Source: Daejeonella sp. (GTDB lineage: Bacteria > Bacteroidota > Bacteroidia > Sphingobacteriales > Sphingobacteriaceae). From it: a DNA stretch of 64,000 nucleotides. Shown piece by piece: positions 9,410-16,617 of this stretch. The stretch lies in NCBI RefSeq assembly GCF_030684675.1, contig NZ_JAUXXZ010000016.1, positions 62,001 through 126,000 on the forward strand, given 5' to 3'. A program made the position numbers and the translations under genes. Each line of letters opens with the position of its first letter. Positions within the stretch are counted from its first letter, which is position 1. Below the pieces are notes generated by a model. It saw nothing but the letters and a program-made list of their open reading frames with translations. It was not told the origin of the DNA and ran no database searches.

Positions 9410-9439
9410 TTGCCGCTAATAGTGGAATAACTATATTTG
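9410..9439 (+). promoter_or_regulatory. Promoter of tRNA-Arg
   Basis: TTG at 9410-9412 and TATATTTG at 9432-9439 are separated by exactly 19 bp, a full match to the Bacteroidota housekeeping promoter TTG-N19-TAnnTTTG. It lies 27 bp before the tRNA and overlaps the end of ychF. Confidence 0.75.
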
Positions 9440-9466
9440 TAGTCTAATCTTTTTGTCTTAAAGATT

Positions 9467-9538
9467 GTACCCATAGTTCAATGGATAGAATTGCAGATTC
9501 CGGTTCTGCTGATGGGGGTTCGAATCCCTCTGGGTACA
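9467..9538 (+). tRNA. tRNA-Arg (anticodon CCG)
   Basis: The 72-nt cloverleaf is complete. The acceptor GTACCCA (9467-9473) pairs perfectly with TGGGTAC (9531-9537). The anticodon stem GCAGA/TCTGC encloses loop TTCCGGT with anticodon CCG (codon CGG). The T loop TTCGAAT has a five-pair stem with one G-U. CCA is not fully encoded. It is the only intact copy among the tRNA-Arg-like sequences of this region. Confidence 0.93.
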
Positions 9539-9542
9539 CACA

Positions 9543-9643
9543 ATTTCCATAGTTCAATGCCCGCCCGGCTGAACGCCGTTCGGACGGGGATAGAATTGCA
9601 GATTCCGGTTCTGCTGATGAGGGTTCGAATCCCTCTGGGCACA
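9543..9643 (+). pseudogene. Decayed tRNA-Arg copy with a 29-bp palindromic insert in the D loop
   Basis: From the D arm to the acceptor 3' strand this repeats the tRNA-Arg at 9467 almost exactly, including anticodon loop TTCCGGT. The 5' acceptor strand is ATTTCCA, which no longer pairs well with TGGGCAC. In addition 29 nt (9560-9588) interrupt the D loop after TTCAATG. It begins only 4 nt after the intact tRNA, suggesting a former tandem array. A functional tRNA would need removal of the insert and a repaired acceptor stem, so it is called a pseudogene. Confidence 0.75.
9560..9588. repeat. Short GC-rich palindromic element (copy in decayed tRNA)
   Basis: 29 bp, beginning CCCGCCCGG and ending GTTCGGACGGG, forming an imperfect hairpin. 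Comparison with the intact tRNA next door shows the exact insertion point. The same sequence with two substitutions occurs at 11754-11782, and its reverse complement with a different loop occurs at 42570-42599. Confidence 0.75.
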
Positions 9644-9644
9644 C

Positions 9645-10144
9645 TTATTTTAATGTCAAATGAACTAAAAGCCTGCAAATCAAATGATTGCAGACTTTTG
9701 TATTTTAGTCAAAATGCCATTTTATTCCGCTTTTCCCACCAAAAGAGTGAGCGATTAGGTGAGTAAATTTTCAAGGATTCCCAACTCACCAAATTGCTCA
9801 TAAACAATTGATTAACAACATGTTCTATAACTGAATATCTTGACCAGCCTATTCTGCATAGCTACATTAAAGCAAGAGATCACTTTGGCCTGATGACTTC
9901 TGCAAAAGAAATGGAAGAACTGGTACAGGAAACACGGCAACAGGTTATAAACCTTTAAATAAAGGCGAACTTATTCAAAGGTTAGGACAGTAGGTGCTTT
10001 CAATAGTGCCAAGTAATCTCGCTTATATGGTTCAAGCTTCGTTTTCAACTCCTTTATTAGCATTAACTCATTCTGTTGGCAGTTTAACATGCCAGAGAAA
10101 CGAATATTTGAAAAGACTTGCAACAATACTATCTTTAGAGGGGG
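9645..10144. other. Accessory stretch with gene remnants, no intact gene
   Basis: About 500 bp between the decayed tRNA copy and the next open frame. An open segment at 9812-9958 on the plus strand (containing E-Y-L-D-Q-P-I-L-H-S-Y-I-K-A-R-D) has protein-like composition but no start, and it looks like the C-terminal remnant of a lost gene that I cannot identify. The direct and inverted GGTGAG/CTCACC words near 9760-9790 recur near 11645-11660 at the other side of the insert. No integrase is recognisable. Confidence 0.4.
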
Positions 10145-10555
10145 ATGACAGTAACTACTTGCAACAGTCTTATAGCCGTACCTAAATTTAAATCAATAGG
10201 TAACTTTGTGCTTAAGGTAAATCCATGGCCGAATAAGCAAGAATTCATGAGATACACACCTGATATTTACAAAGCGGAAATTTTAAGTTCAGCTGTTTAC
10301 TATCGAGACTTAGTTTTTATAGAATTTGATAAAAATTTAAAAATAGATGGTGTAAACAGACTATTTACTTATTACAAAGGGATCGGTGCTTTAAAGGATA
10401 AAGTTTATTATGAGCTAATAGCACAATGGTGGAATAAAAATCTGCTTTATACACTTCAAGGACAATTTTCAGATCCTCAATTGACAAAAACTCAAATTGA
10501 TGAATTCAAAGAGGTAATAAAAACAATAAAACTAACAAACTCTAACCGACAGTAA
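10145..10555 (+). CDS. Hypothetical protein, possibly 5'-truncated
   Basis: 136 residues with no recognised family. The part from about residue 35 onward (Y-T-P-D-I-Y-K-A-E-I-L) has the mixed alpha/beta composition of a real protein, with regular charged and aromatic residues up to a lysine-rich helical end. The first 30 residues look less natural and overlap another short frame, so the gene may have lost its true start. It sits in the accessory DNA between decayed tRNA copies, and I see no membrane segment or signal peptide. Confidence 0.4.
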   Translation: MTVTTCNSLIAVPKFKSIGNFVLKVNPWPNKQEFMRYTPDIYKAEILSSAVYYRDLVFIEFDKNLKIDGVNRLFTYYKGIGALKDKVYYELIAQWWNKNLLYTLQGQFSDPQLTKTQIDEFKEVIKTIKLTNSNRQ

Positions 10556-10899
10556 ACGCCTTATAATAGCCAGAATGTCTCTACAATGATATATCGTAGG
10601 AAAATTAACCTAAAGAACCAAGTCTAAGAAGGATATCTGAAAGAGAAGCTATAAAAAATAATGAGCTCGAAAGATTTCATTTAGAATAAAGACAAGCATT
10701 AAAGCACGAGACATCCATTTCACTACCCACACAAATTTAGCGGTGCCGGATAATGAGTAAAGGCTATACACAGCGGGCAGAGGTGTTTTATTTTCATCGG
10801 CTTGCCCGGCTTTGACACATTATCTGGCTATCCGCTTTTGATGCTTAAGTGGTAAAATGGCTGACTCTGTAAAATGGTACAAGGGTTTCCAGATAGAAC
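10556..10899. other. Intergenic accessory DNA with a long inverted repeat
   Basis: No gene is visible in this 344-bp stretch. It contains the arms AGCGGTGCCGGATAATG (10739-10755) and CATTATCTGGCTATCCGCT (10818-10836), which are imperfect reverse complements. A nested GGGCA/TGCCC pair lies inside. The structure could be a hairpin, a terminator remnant or an attachment-site relic. Confidence 0.5.
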
Positions 10900-11283
10900 C
10901 TACCAAATGATCTTAACGGAATAAGGTGCAAAATTCCTGTCTTTGCCAATAATGGTTAATTTATCAGTAATTGCCTGTGCAATTATCAGTCGGTCAAAGG
11001 GATCTTTATGATGAAAATCGAGGTTAACTAATCGATTTGTATGTTCAAATGTCAGCGGAAGAATTTCAAAGCCATTATTAATAGCAAGGAATTTCAACTC
11101 CTGGAATGGTATATCCAGTTTAAGTTTACCGAGGCTGCTCTTTATTGCAATTTCCCAAAAGGAAGCTATACTGATAAATTTTGTATTCTTTATATTTTCA
11201 ATGGCTGATTTAGCCTTATCGGAAAGTTCTTCACTACCATTTATGAACCATAGGAATGTATGGGTATCTAAAAGGTAGTCCAT
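10900..11283 (-). CDS. VapC-like PIN-domain toxin
   Basis: 127 residues, the typical size of VapC toxins. PIN acidic residues are visible: Asp6 (L-L-D-T-H), Glu44 (F-W-E-I-A), Asp94/Asp97 (H-H-K-D-P-F-D-R-L-I-I-A-Q-A) and Asp115 (G-K-D-R-N-F). PIN toxins are Mg-dependent RNases that commonly cut tRNA or rRNA. The gene starts 3 bp after the stop of a small DUF2281-type gene on the same strand, the normal antitoxin-toxin order. The pair lies in accessory DNA flanked by decayed tRNA-Arg copies, which fits a mobile maintenance module. Confidence 0.88.
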   Translation of the reverse strand: MDYLLDTHTFLWFINGSEELSDKAKSAIENIKNTKFISIASFWEIAIKSSLGKLKLDIPFQELKFLAINNGFEILPLTFEHTNRLVNLDFHHKDPFDRLIIAQAITDKLTIIGKDRNFAPYSVKIIW

Positions 11284-11286
11284 TGA

Positions 11287-11490
11287 TTACATATATTCTT
11301 TAAAGTCTTCGAGAGGTTCATCAAAATCATCCGACAGATGAATTTGATCTTTTGCACAACCAAACTGCGGAACAATATCTTTTTTCTTTCCAGAAGATTT
11401 CACTATTAAGAAATCCACAAAATCACTTACCTCTGATTTTAAATCAGGAGAAAGTGTTTCAAGTTTAGTATATAAAGTTAAGCTCGACAT
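11287..11490 (-). CDS. Probable antitoxin of the VapC pair (DUF2281-like)
   Basis: 67 residues. The N-terminal helix pattern (L-Y-T-K-L-E-T-L-S-P-D-L-K-S-E-V-S-D-F-V-D-F-L) resembles DUF2281 proteins, which are often found immediately upstream of PIN toxins. The acidic C-terminus (D-D-F-D-E-P-L-E-D-F-K-E-Y-M) is typical of an antitoxin tail that wraps around the toxin. It presumably neutralises the VapC at 10900 and may repress the operon; neither activity is shown by the sequence itself. Confidence 0.75.
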   Translation of the reverse strand: MSSLTLYTKLETLSPDLKSEVSDFVDFLIVKSSGKKKDIVPQFGCAKDQIHLSDDFDEPLEDFKEYM

Positions 11491-11509
11491 ATCAAATAGA
11501 TAAGTATTA

Positions 11510-11540
11510 CAAATTTAATCAATATTGTTGAACAATTCAA
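11510..11540 (-). promoter_or_regulatory. Promoter of the toxin-antitoxin operon
   Basis: On the minus strand TAAATTTG (plus-strand 11510-11517) is preceded by TTG (plus-strand CAA at 11538-11540) with a 20-bp spacer, close to TTG-N19-TAnnTTTG. It lies 20 bp upstream of the antitoxin start. Confidence 0.5.
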
Positions 11541-11753
11541 GGACAGCAAATGCGATCTTTATTTAAGTTTATTTTGCAATAAAGCTGCGGTTTCCGTATC
11601 TTCATACATAGGATTTGCAGCTATACCAACGGTAAATCAAAGCGGTGAGTAGTTCGGTGAGTACAGACTTAAAAGCCCTTGGATTATAAAATATAGCCTT
11701 TTTAGGGCCGGGTTCGGGAGTCTCCGGGTAAACACAATTTCCATAGTTCAATG

Positions 11754-11782
11754 CCCGACCGGCTGAACACCGTTCGGACGGG
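11754..11782. repeat. Short GC-rich palindromic element
   Basis: 29 bp, differing at two positions from the element at 9560-9588 and inserted at the same D-loop position of a second tRNA-Arg copy. Confidence 0.7.
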
Positions 11783-11808
11783 GATAAAATTGCAGATTCC
11801 GGTTCTGC

Positions 11809-11836
11809 CCACCCAGCTAGGGCCGTACAGACGGGC
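11809..11836. repeat. Divergent copy of the GC-rich palindromic element
   Basis: 28 bp with arms CCACCCAGC and ACAGACGGG. Its reverse complement aligns to the CCCGTCCGAACGG...GGGCGGG pattern with several changes. The insertion point is defined by comparison with the intact tRNA. Confidence 0.5.
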
Positions 11837-11872
11837 TGATGGGGGTTCGAATCCCTCTCTCTGGGTACACAA

Positions 11873-11901
11873 ACCCCGGATTAATTCCGGGGCTTTTTTT
11901 T
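11873..11901 (+). terminator. Rho-independent terminator of the tRNA-Arg array
   Basis: The palindrome CCCCGGATTAATTCCGGGG is followed by C and eight T residues. It directly follows the third tRNA-like copy. Confidence 0.8.
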
Positions 11902-11923
11902 GCCTCAATAATTTCTGAGTCCT

Positions 11924-13273
11924 CTATTTCAACTCCTTTATTTTAATACTTCGGAAGTATACTTCATCACCATGATCCTGCAATAAAATCTTGCCTTTTG
12001 CGGCAGTTCCAAAACCCTGGACTGCTTTAAACTTGCTAAGGCTTATGTTTTGCATAAAGTCTGCAGAACCCCGCTGATACTCCAGAACCCGGATGCCGTT
12101 TAACCAGTGCTCCACTTTATTATCAGGATAAACCCTGATCATGCCCTGATTCCACTCACCCACTTTTTTTAAAGAATATGGGATCTTTTGTGAAGGCATT
12201 ATATCATACAATGATGCCTGAGTCCGGTTACCGTTTATCCCCAATTTTGCATCCGGATGATTTTCATCATCCAGTATCTGATATTCCAGCCCCAGAATTG
12301 AGCCTCCCAAATTGCTGACAAGATATTTCAGTCCGCCGTTTGCAGCCTTGCTTAGTTTAAAATCAAACTTCAGCTCAAATGCTAAAAACTCCTTTTCACT
12401 AACAATATCCCCTCCTTTTGCCTTCTCACCGGGGATATCTTTCTGAACACTTAAAATTCCATTCTGAATTTGCCAGCCTTCAGCAGGAAAAGCTGATCCA
12501 TTTGCTGCAGTCCAGCCCTTTGTGGATTTTCCATCCCATAACAAACGATATCCCTGCTTTTTCTCAAGTGCTGTCAGATCATTTGTGACCATATTCACAA
12601 CAAAAATATCTTCGGGGGCTGAAAGCTTGAGGTTTTCAGTTTTAATACGAATATTTCTCCATCTTATCTGACGACCCTGAGGTTCAGATGAAGGAATCGC
12701 ATGCACCTGCATCGCTATGAATCCTTTAGTGGTCATATCGTCAATAAGGTGAGAAACCGGAATCCCATTCACCCAGGTACGGATGCTATTCCCGATACAT
12801 TCAATTCGATACTTATTCCAATCATTAATTTTATAGGCAGTTTTAGCTGCAGGATTCAATTCCAGATTATATAACCAACCTCTTCTGCCCTCATCATAAA
12901 CACCACCACTCCAGGCCCTGGCTGAGGGATCAATCTCCATCTGATAACCATGCACTCTTCCATTCTGATATTCAGACTTACTCAGGCTTCTGAACTGAAT
13001 TCCTGAATTCATCAATGGATGTGCCAGCAACTCTACTTCAAGAATGAAATCTCCATACTCTTTTTCGGTTGCAAGAAAGGAGTTAGGTGTACTGGATACA
13101 GTAGTTCCAACAATCTCGTCTCCTTTGGCTTCGTAGATTGCTTTCCCACCAAGCAGCTTCCAGCCGCTAAGATCTTTTCCATTATAAAGGTTCACCCAGC
13201 CTGAATTAGATCGCTGAGCGAATACGTTCACTGAAACAAGCAGGAACAACAATGTAATTAACTTCGAATTCAT
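11924..13273 (-). CDS. Exported protein with two DUF1080 (3-keto-disaccharide hydrolase) domains
   Basis: 449 residues from the ATG at 13273, giving a clean signal peptide (M-N-S-K-L-I-T-L-L-F... ending V-F-A-Q). The frame extends to 13309 but the extra residues are not signal-like. Two concanavalin-like jelly-roll domains follow, about residues 25-205 (W-V-N-L-Y-N-G-K-D-L-S-G-W) and 240-447 (L-L-W-D-G-K-S-T-K-G-W). Each begins with the DUF1080 hallmark G-K-x-x-x-G-W. DUF1080 members hydrolyse 3-keto-glycosides, which points to periplasmic glycoside degradation. The gene is monocistronic, and a MITE-like repeat occupies its upstream region. Confidence 0.85.
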   Translation of the reverse strand: MNSKLITLLFLLVSVNVFAQRSNSGWVNLYNGKDLSGWKLLGGKAIYEAKGDEIVGTTVSSTPNSFLATEKEYGDFILEVELLAHPLMNSGIQFRSLSKSEYQNGRVHGYQMEIDPSARAWSGGVYDEGRRGWLYNLELNPAAKTAYKINDWNKYRIECIGNSIRTWVNGIPVSHLIDDMTTKGFIAMQVHAIPSSEPQGRQIRWRNIRIKTENLKLSAPEDIFVVNMVTNDLTALEKKQGYRLLWDGKSTKGWTAANGSAFPAEGWQIQNGILSVQKDIPGEKAKGGDIVSEKEFLAFELKFDFKLSKAANGGLKYLVSNLGGSILGLEYQILDDENHPDAKLGINGNRTQASLYDIMPSQKIPYSLKKVGEWNQGMIRVYPDNKVEHWLNGIRVLEYQRGSADFMQNISLSKFKAVQGFGTAAKGKILLQDHGDEVYFRSIKIKELK

Positions 13274-13332
13274 AGAATTATTTTTATTAAATGTACAAAT
13301 TCCTGCCAATCAACCTAAGCAAGACAATAATA

Positions 13333-13652
13333 TAACCTGTGTTTGATATTTCGATATAAGGCAGGGAAAAAATACTTTATAATTGGTCAGATAAGGCTCT
13401 GGAACCACAATTATTAGATTTTGGAAAGCAATACCTGTGTGTTATAGGCTGGTTCAGCCCTTTCCTCCGGAGTATTTCTGGCAAGAAATTGCGTTCTATT
13501 TCAAATTACTAAAAGCCGGAAGATACCTCCTCCGGCAAGGTTTATTTTACCCGGAGCTGTATTTCATGGGGACGGACAGCCCCTGCTTTCTAAAAATAGA
13601 AAATTATGCAATCTAAAATAGCCCGGCAAGATTTTATATCGAACTCGCGTTA
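13333..13652. mobile_element. MITE-like element, copy 1
   Basis: About 320 bp without a coding frame, bounded by TAACCTGTGTTTGATA and TATCGAACTCGCGTTA (imperfect terminal inverted repeats). ATA flanks both ends, a possible 3-bp target duplication. The interior closely matches copies at 19538 and 40694, including the GCCGGA...TCCGGC hairpin at 13515-13536. It fills most of the gap between the divergent DUF1080 gene and the gene at 13741, so it may displace or supply their promoters. Confidence 0.75.
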
Positions 13653-13740
13653 ATATATACCCTCCGGGTCAGCTTCCTGATAATTGCCTTTATAAATTCT
13701 TCCAAAAATACCTTACTTTCAATCCGAAAAAATACCTCAT

Positions 13741-14547
13741 ATGAAACGATTCTATTTTGCTTTTTCAATACTAATTATGTGCTCCTGCGGGGTTTCCAGA
13801 GAGCAGGCCATAACATCCCAAAAATCTTTATCCAATGAATTAAAGATAATGAGTTATAATATACATATCGGTAACCCTCCCTCAAAACCGGGTCTTATTG
13901 ATATGGAAGCCATTATTAAAGCAATTAAAACTGAAGATCCTGATCTGATAGCTTTGCAGGAAGTGGATGTAAACACTCTAAGGTCAGGAAAGATTAATCA
14001 GGCAGATATCATTGCAAGGAAACTCGGAATGAACTTCTTCTTTGCAAAAGCAATCGACCATGATGGCGGCGATTACGGGGTTGCTTTATTATCTAAATTT
14101 CCGATCAGCGAAACAAAAATCCATCGCCTGACCACGGTGGCAGGAAGTGGTGGCGAACCCAGGGTAATCGCAACAGCAAGAATCCAGTTAAAAAATGGAA
14201 AATATATTCGTTTTGGTGCGACCCATCTCGATCATTTGAGGAATCCAGTTAACAGAGTAGTACAGATTGATGAGATCAATAAAACAGGAACTGAAGAAAA
14301 ACTTCCATTCATTATCGCTGGTGATCTGAATGCCGTAAACGAGTCAGAAGAGATACAAAAGCTTGATCAGGTATTCATGCGAACCTGCAGTAAGTGTGAG
14401 CCTACATTTCCAGTTGTAACACCAAACAGAACCATTGATTTCATTGCTTTTAAGAAAACAGATCCTTTCAGTGTTATTTCACATCGTGTAATACAGGAGC
14501 ACTATGCATCAGATCATTTACCGGTAGTAGCATTGTTACGTTTCTAA
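13741..14547 (+). CDS. Endonuclease/exonuclease/phosphatase family lipoprotein
   Basis: 268 residues. The N-terminus (hydrophobic, then M-C-S-C-G) suggests lipidation, although the lipobox is not canonical. The DNase I-like fold is clear: M-S-Y-N-I-H-I-G, L-I-A-L-Q-E-V-D (metal Glu), G-A-T-H-L-D, I-A-G-D-L-N-A and the terminal S-D-H-L-P-V (catalytic Asp-His). Bacteroidota carry many exported members of this family whose substrates (phosphodiesters, sphingomyelin-like lipids, nucleic acids) vary. Metal-dependent phosphodiesterase activity is the safe statement. The next gene is 79 bp downstream on the same strand. Confidence 0.85.
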   Translation: MKRFYFAFSILIMCSCGVSREQAITSQKSLSNELKIMSYNIHIGNPPSKPGLIDMEAIIKAIKTEDPDLIALQEVDVNTLRSGKINQADIIARKLGMNFFFAKAIDHDGGDYGVALLSKFPISETKIHRLTTVAGSGGEPRVIATARIQLKNGKYIRFGATHLDHLRNPVNRVVQIDEINKTGTEEKLPFIIAGDLNAVNESEEIQKLDQVFMRTCSKCEPTFPVVTPNRTIDFIAFKKTDPFSVISHRVIQEHYASDHLPVVALLRF

Positions 14548-14626
14548 GTCGGCAATTTTGAATAAGAATAAGCTAGTTTTATCATCAGATTCTACAATCA
14601 AGGTTTAACAATAAATAGATAACATA

Positions 14627-15733
14627 TTGTCAGTTAAAAACAATTTAAAAAGCATTCTGATCTTACTATCAGTAGTATGCTCTCAATCGAATGTATTTGC
14701 ACAAGATCCGTTCGCCGGACTTGAACCGCTATTCACAGAACCAAAATCCTATACGCTCTTTCGGGCCTCTGCTCCATTAAGCATGGATGGAGAACTGAAC
14801 GAAAAAAGCTGGACAGATGCTCTATGGACTGAATACTTTATTGATATAGAGGGAGATTTAAAACCTGCCCCTACCTATAAAACAAGGGTGAAAATGTTGT
14901 GGGATGCAAATTACCTGTACGTTGCTGCCGAGATGGAAGAACCACATTTATGGGCAAACAAACAACCGGAAAAAGATATCATATTCAGAGATAATGTGTT
15001 CAAAATATTTATTGACCCAGATAATAATATGAATGATGATTTTGAGATTCAGATAAATCCTCAGAATAAAATGCTTTTTCTAATCATGAATAAGCCATAC
15101 AGAGATGCAGGAACACCAGTAACAGGCTGGGATCCAATTGGATATAAATCAGGAGTGAAACTTTTAGGAACGATCAATAATTCAGGCGATAAAGATCAGG
15201 GATGGGTAGCAGAAGTAGCAATACCACTTGCGGCATTAAAGTTTGACCCACATAACAGTAAACAAAATACCAACTTCAGAATCAATTTTTTAAGAACCAA
15301 CTTTGATTTTATTGTAAAGGACAGAGTTTACTCGAAAGCAATGGACAACAATGGCAAAGCCTTCCCTCCCCATTATTCATGCTTTACATCACAGGGAATA
15401 ATTAATATGCATTACCCTGAGCGATGGGCTTATACTGTATTTTCAGATAAGGCTCCGGCTGCCCAATCAGAAAAATTCAGTTTACCCTATTCAGAAAAGC
15501 AAAGAAAATATTTATGGCTTGCTTATTACAGGCAAAAGGAATTCTTTAAGCTTAATAAAAAATATGCCAACAGTCTGAAAGATTTGAACGTTCCTGAATC
15601 AGGGATTCTGATTGATGGAAAAAGCAATTTGTTAAGCATGGAAGCAACCTCAAAGCAATTTTTGGTGCTGATCAGGGAAAATGGTAGTGCAAACAGTATC
15701 AGTGTTGATCATGACGGACTGATCATTTATTAA
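14627..15733 (+). CDS. Exported carbohydrate-binding family 9-like protein
   Basis: 368 residues from a TTG codon at 14627. No ATG exists before about residue 52 and the TTG start gives a good signal peptide ending F-A-Q, so TTG is chosen. The body matches the CBM9-like fold: M-D-G-E-L-N-E-K-S-W, K-M-L-W-D-A-N-Y-L-Y-V-A-A-E-M-E-E-P, F-R-D-N-V-F-K-I-F-I-D-P-D. Proteins with a single CBM9-like domain of this type are common in Bacteroidota polysaccharide clusters, with unproven function. It sits 18 bp before the Tiki-like gene and both are exported, so they are probably co-transcribed. Confidence 0.78.
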   Translation: MSVKNNLKSILILLSVVCSQSNVFAQDPFAGLEPLFTEPKSYTLFRASAPLSMDGELNEKSWTDALWTEYFIDIEGDLKPAPTYKTRVKMLWDANYLYVAAEMEEPHLWANKQPEKDIIFRDNVFKIFIDPDNNMNDDFEIQINPQNKMLFLIMNKPYRDAGTPVTGWDPIGYKSGVKLLGTINNSGDKDQGWVAEVAIPLAALKFDPHNSKQNTNFRINFLRTNFDFIVKDRVYSKAMDNNGKAFPPHYSCFTSQGIINMHYPERWAYTVFSDKAPAAQSEKFSLPYSEKQRKYLWLAYYRQKEFFKLNKKYANSLKDLNVPESGILIDGKSNLLSMEATSKQFLVLIRENGSANSISVDHDGLIIY

Positions 15734-15751
15734 ATTCTAAATCTAACAACA

Positions 15752-16513
15752 ATGAAACTAAAACTATTCCTGGCATCCATGCTAATGCTTAGCCAGCTAA
15801 TTAGTCCCTCCTTTGCTCAAAAAACAGAACTACTGATTCTGCCAACTATTCATGCCGGACACAAAAAGAATGTTAATTACAATTTTAATCATGTAAGAAA
15901 CATCATCAAAAACTTCAAACCTGATATCATTGCCCTGGAAATTCGTCCTGAGGATCTGGATCAGGATACGATCTATCTCCATAAGTTCTATAATCCCGAA
16001 ATGGTCATGTTTTTAAAGGAATTTCCTGAAGCAGGAAAAGCCGGAATTGATTTCATGGGTGCTGATGTTGCAGGCAAACCATTGCCTGAAAACTTTCTGA
16101 AAGATACTGTTAATGAGTTTGGAAAATTCAGATTAATGAATCAGAAATTAATGCGCGATAGTGCTATTGTTAAAGCCCGGATTGAAAAAGGGCTTCCGGA
16201 TCTGATCAGTAAAAGAGGTAAAATGATGGCCGGTTTAGGCGCGAATGATTTGATGACAGGAAAATATGATGCTTTAACCGAAGAATTTACAGTATCACAA
16301 GCCAAAATATTGAGAAATACTCCCTACCAATATTATGATGATTTTCAGGTTATGCGGGATCAGCGAATAGCCGATAACGTCAAAGCAATCGCAAAAAAGA
16401 ATAAAGGCAAGCGCATAATCGTACTTACAGGAGCCAATCATAGGAACAGGGCAGTAAAACTACTTGCGAAGGTAAAATCAGTAAACCTTGTGAATCAGGT
16501 TCAGGACAACTGA
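15752..16513 (+). CDS. Exported TraB/Tiki-superfamily-like protein (DUF5694 type)
   Basis: 253 residues with a signal peptide (ends S-F-A-Q). Sequence landmarks fit the EreA/ChaN/TraB/Tiki superfamily: an early L-P-T-I-H-A-G-H, then P-D-I-I-A-L-E-I-R-P-E-D (the conserved Glu), M-R-D-Q-R-I-A-D-N-V and a late I-V-L-T-G-A-N-H-R segment. Some members are metalloproteases and others bind heme or iron. No specific activity can be assigned here. It probably shares an operon with the CBM9-like protein upstream. Confidence 0.65.
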   Translation: MKLKLFLASMLMLSQLISPSFAQKTELLILPTIHAGHKKNVNYNFNHVRNIIKNFKPDIIALEIRPEDLDQDTIYLHKFYNPEMVMFLKEFPEAGKAGIDFMGADVAGKPLPENFLKDTVNEFGKFRLMNQKLMRDSAIVKARIEKGLPDLISKRGKMMAGLGANDLMTGKYDALTEEFTVSQAKILRNTPYQYYDDFQVMRDQRIADNVKAIAKKNKGKRIIVLTGANHRNRAVKLLAKVKSVNLVNQVQDN

Positions 16514-16617
16514 TGACATTTCAATTTTTTTTTCTTCAAGAATACTATCTGAAATATACTAAGCAAATACAAAAAACTGTTTAATGGTTAAAATCCTTAA
16601 TTTTGATTAAGGCAACC

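Larger units (their letters stand above)
11737..11869 (+). pseudogene. Decayed tRNA-Arg copy with two palindromic inserts
   Basis: Same backbone as tRNA-Arg at 9467 (D arm, GCAGATTCCGGTTCTGC anticodon arm, T arm, TGGGTAC 3' acceptor). It carries a 29-nt insert in the D loop (11754-11782), a 28-nt insert between anticodon and T arms (11809-11836), an extra CTCT before the acceptor and a lost 5' acceptor strand. Bases 11707-11732 just upstream look like the degenerate T arm of yet another copy. A strong terminator follows at 11873, which may be the original end of the tRNA array. Confidence 0.7.

Noticed and set aside
9444-9766. Three open frames across the tRNA-Arg copies on both strands, including minus-strand frames with repeated P-E-G-F-E-P-S-S-A-E-P-E-S-A-I
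   Set aside because: They are translations of tRNA-Arg sequence; such 'E-G-F-E-P' proteins are a familiar artefact of tRNA antisense strands.
9994-10185. 63-codon plus-strand frame
   Set aside because: No recognisable composition, and it overlaps the more plausible frame at 10145 out of phase.
11702-11908. Minus-strand open frame of 68 codons
   Set aside because: Also antisense to the decayed tRNA-Arg copy and its terminator.
13333-13652. Possible conserved regulatory RNA instead of a mobile element
   Set aside because: The presence of terminal inverted repeats, variable length and no constant position relative to genes favour a MITE; kept as an alternative in the finding.
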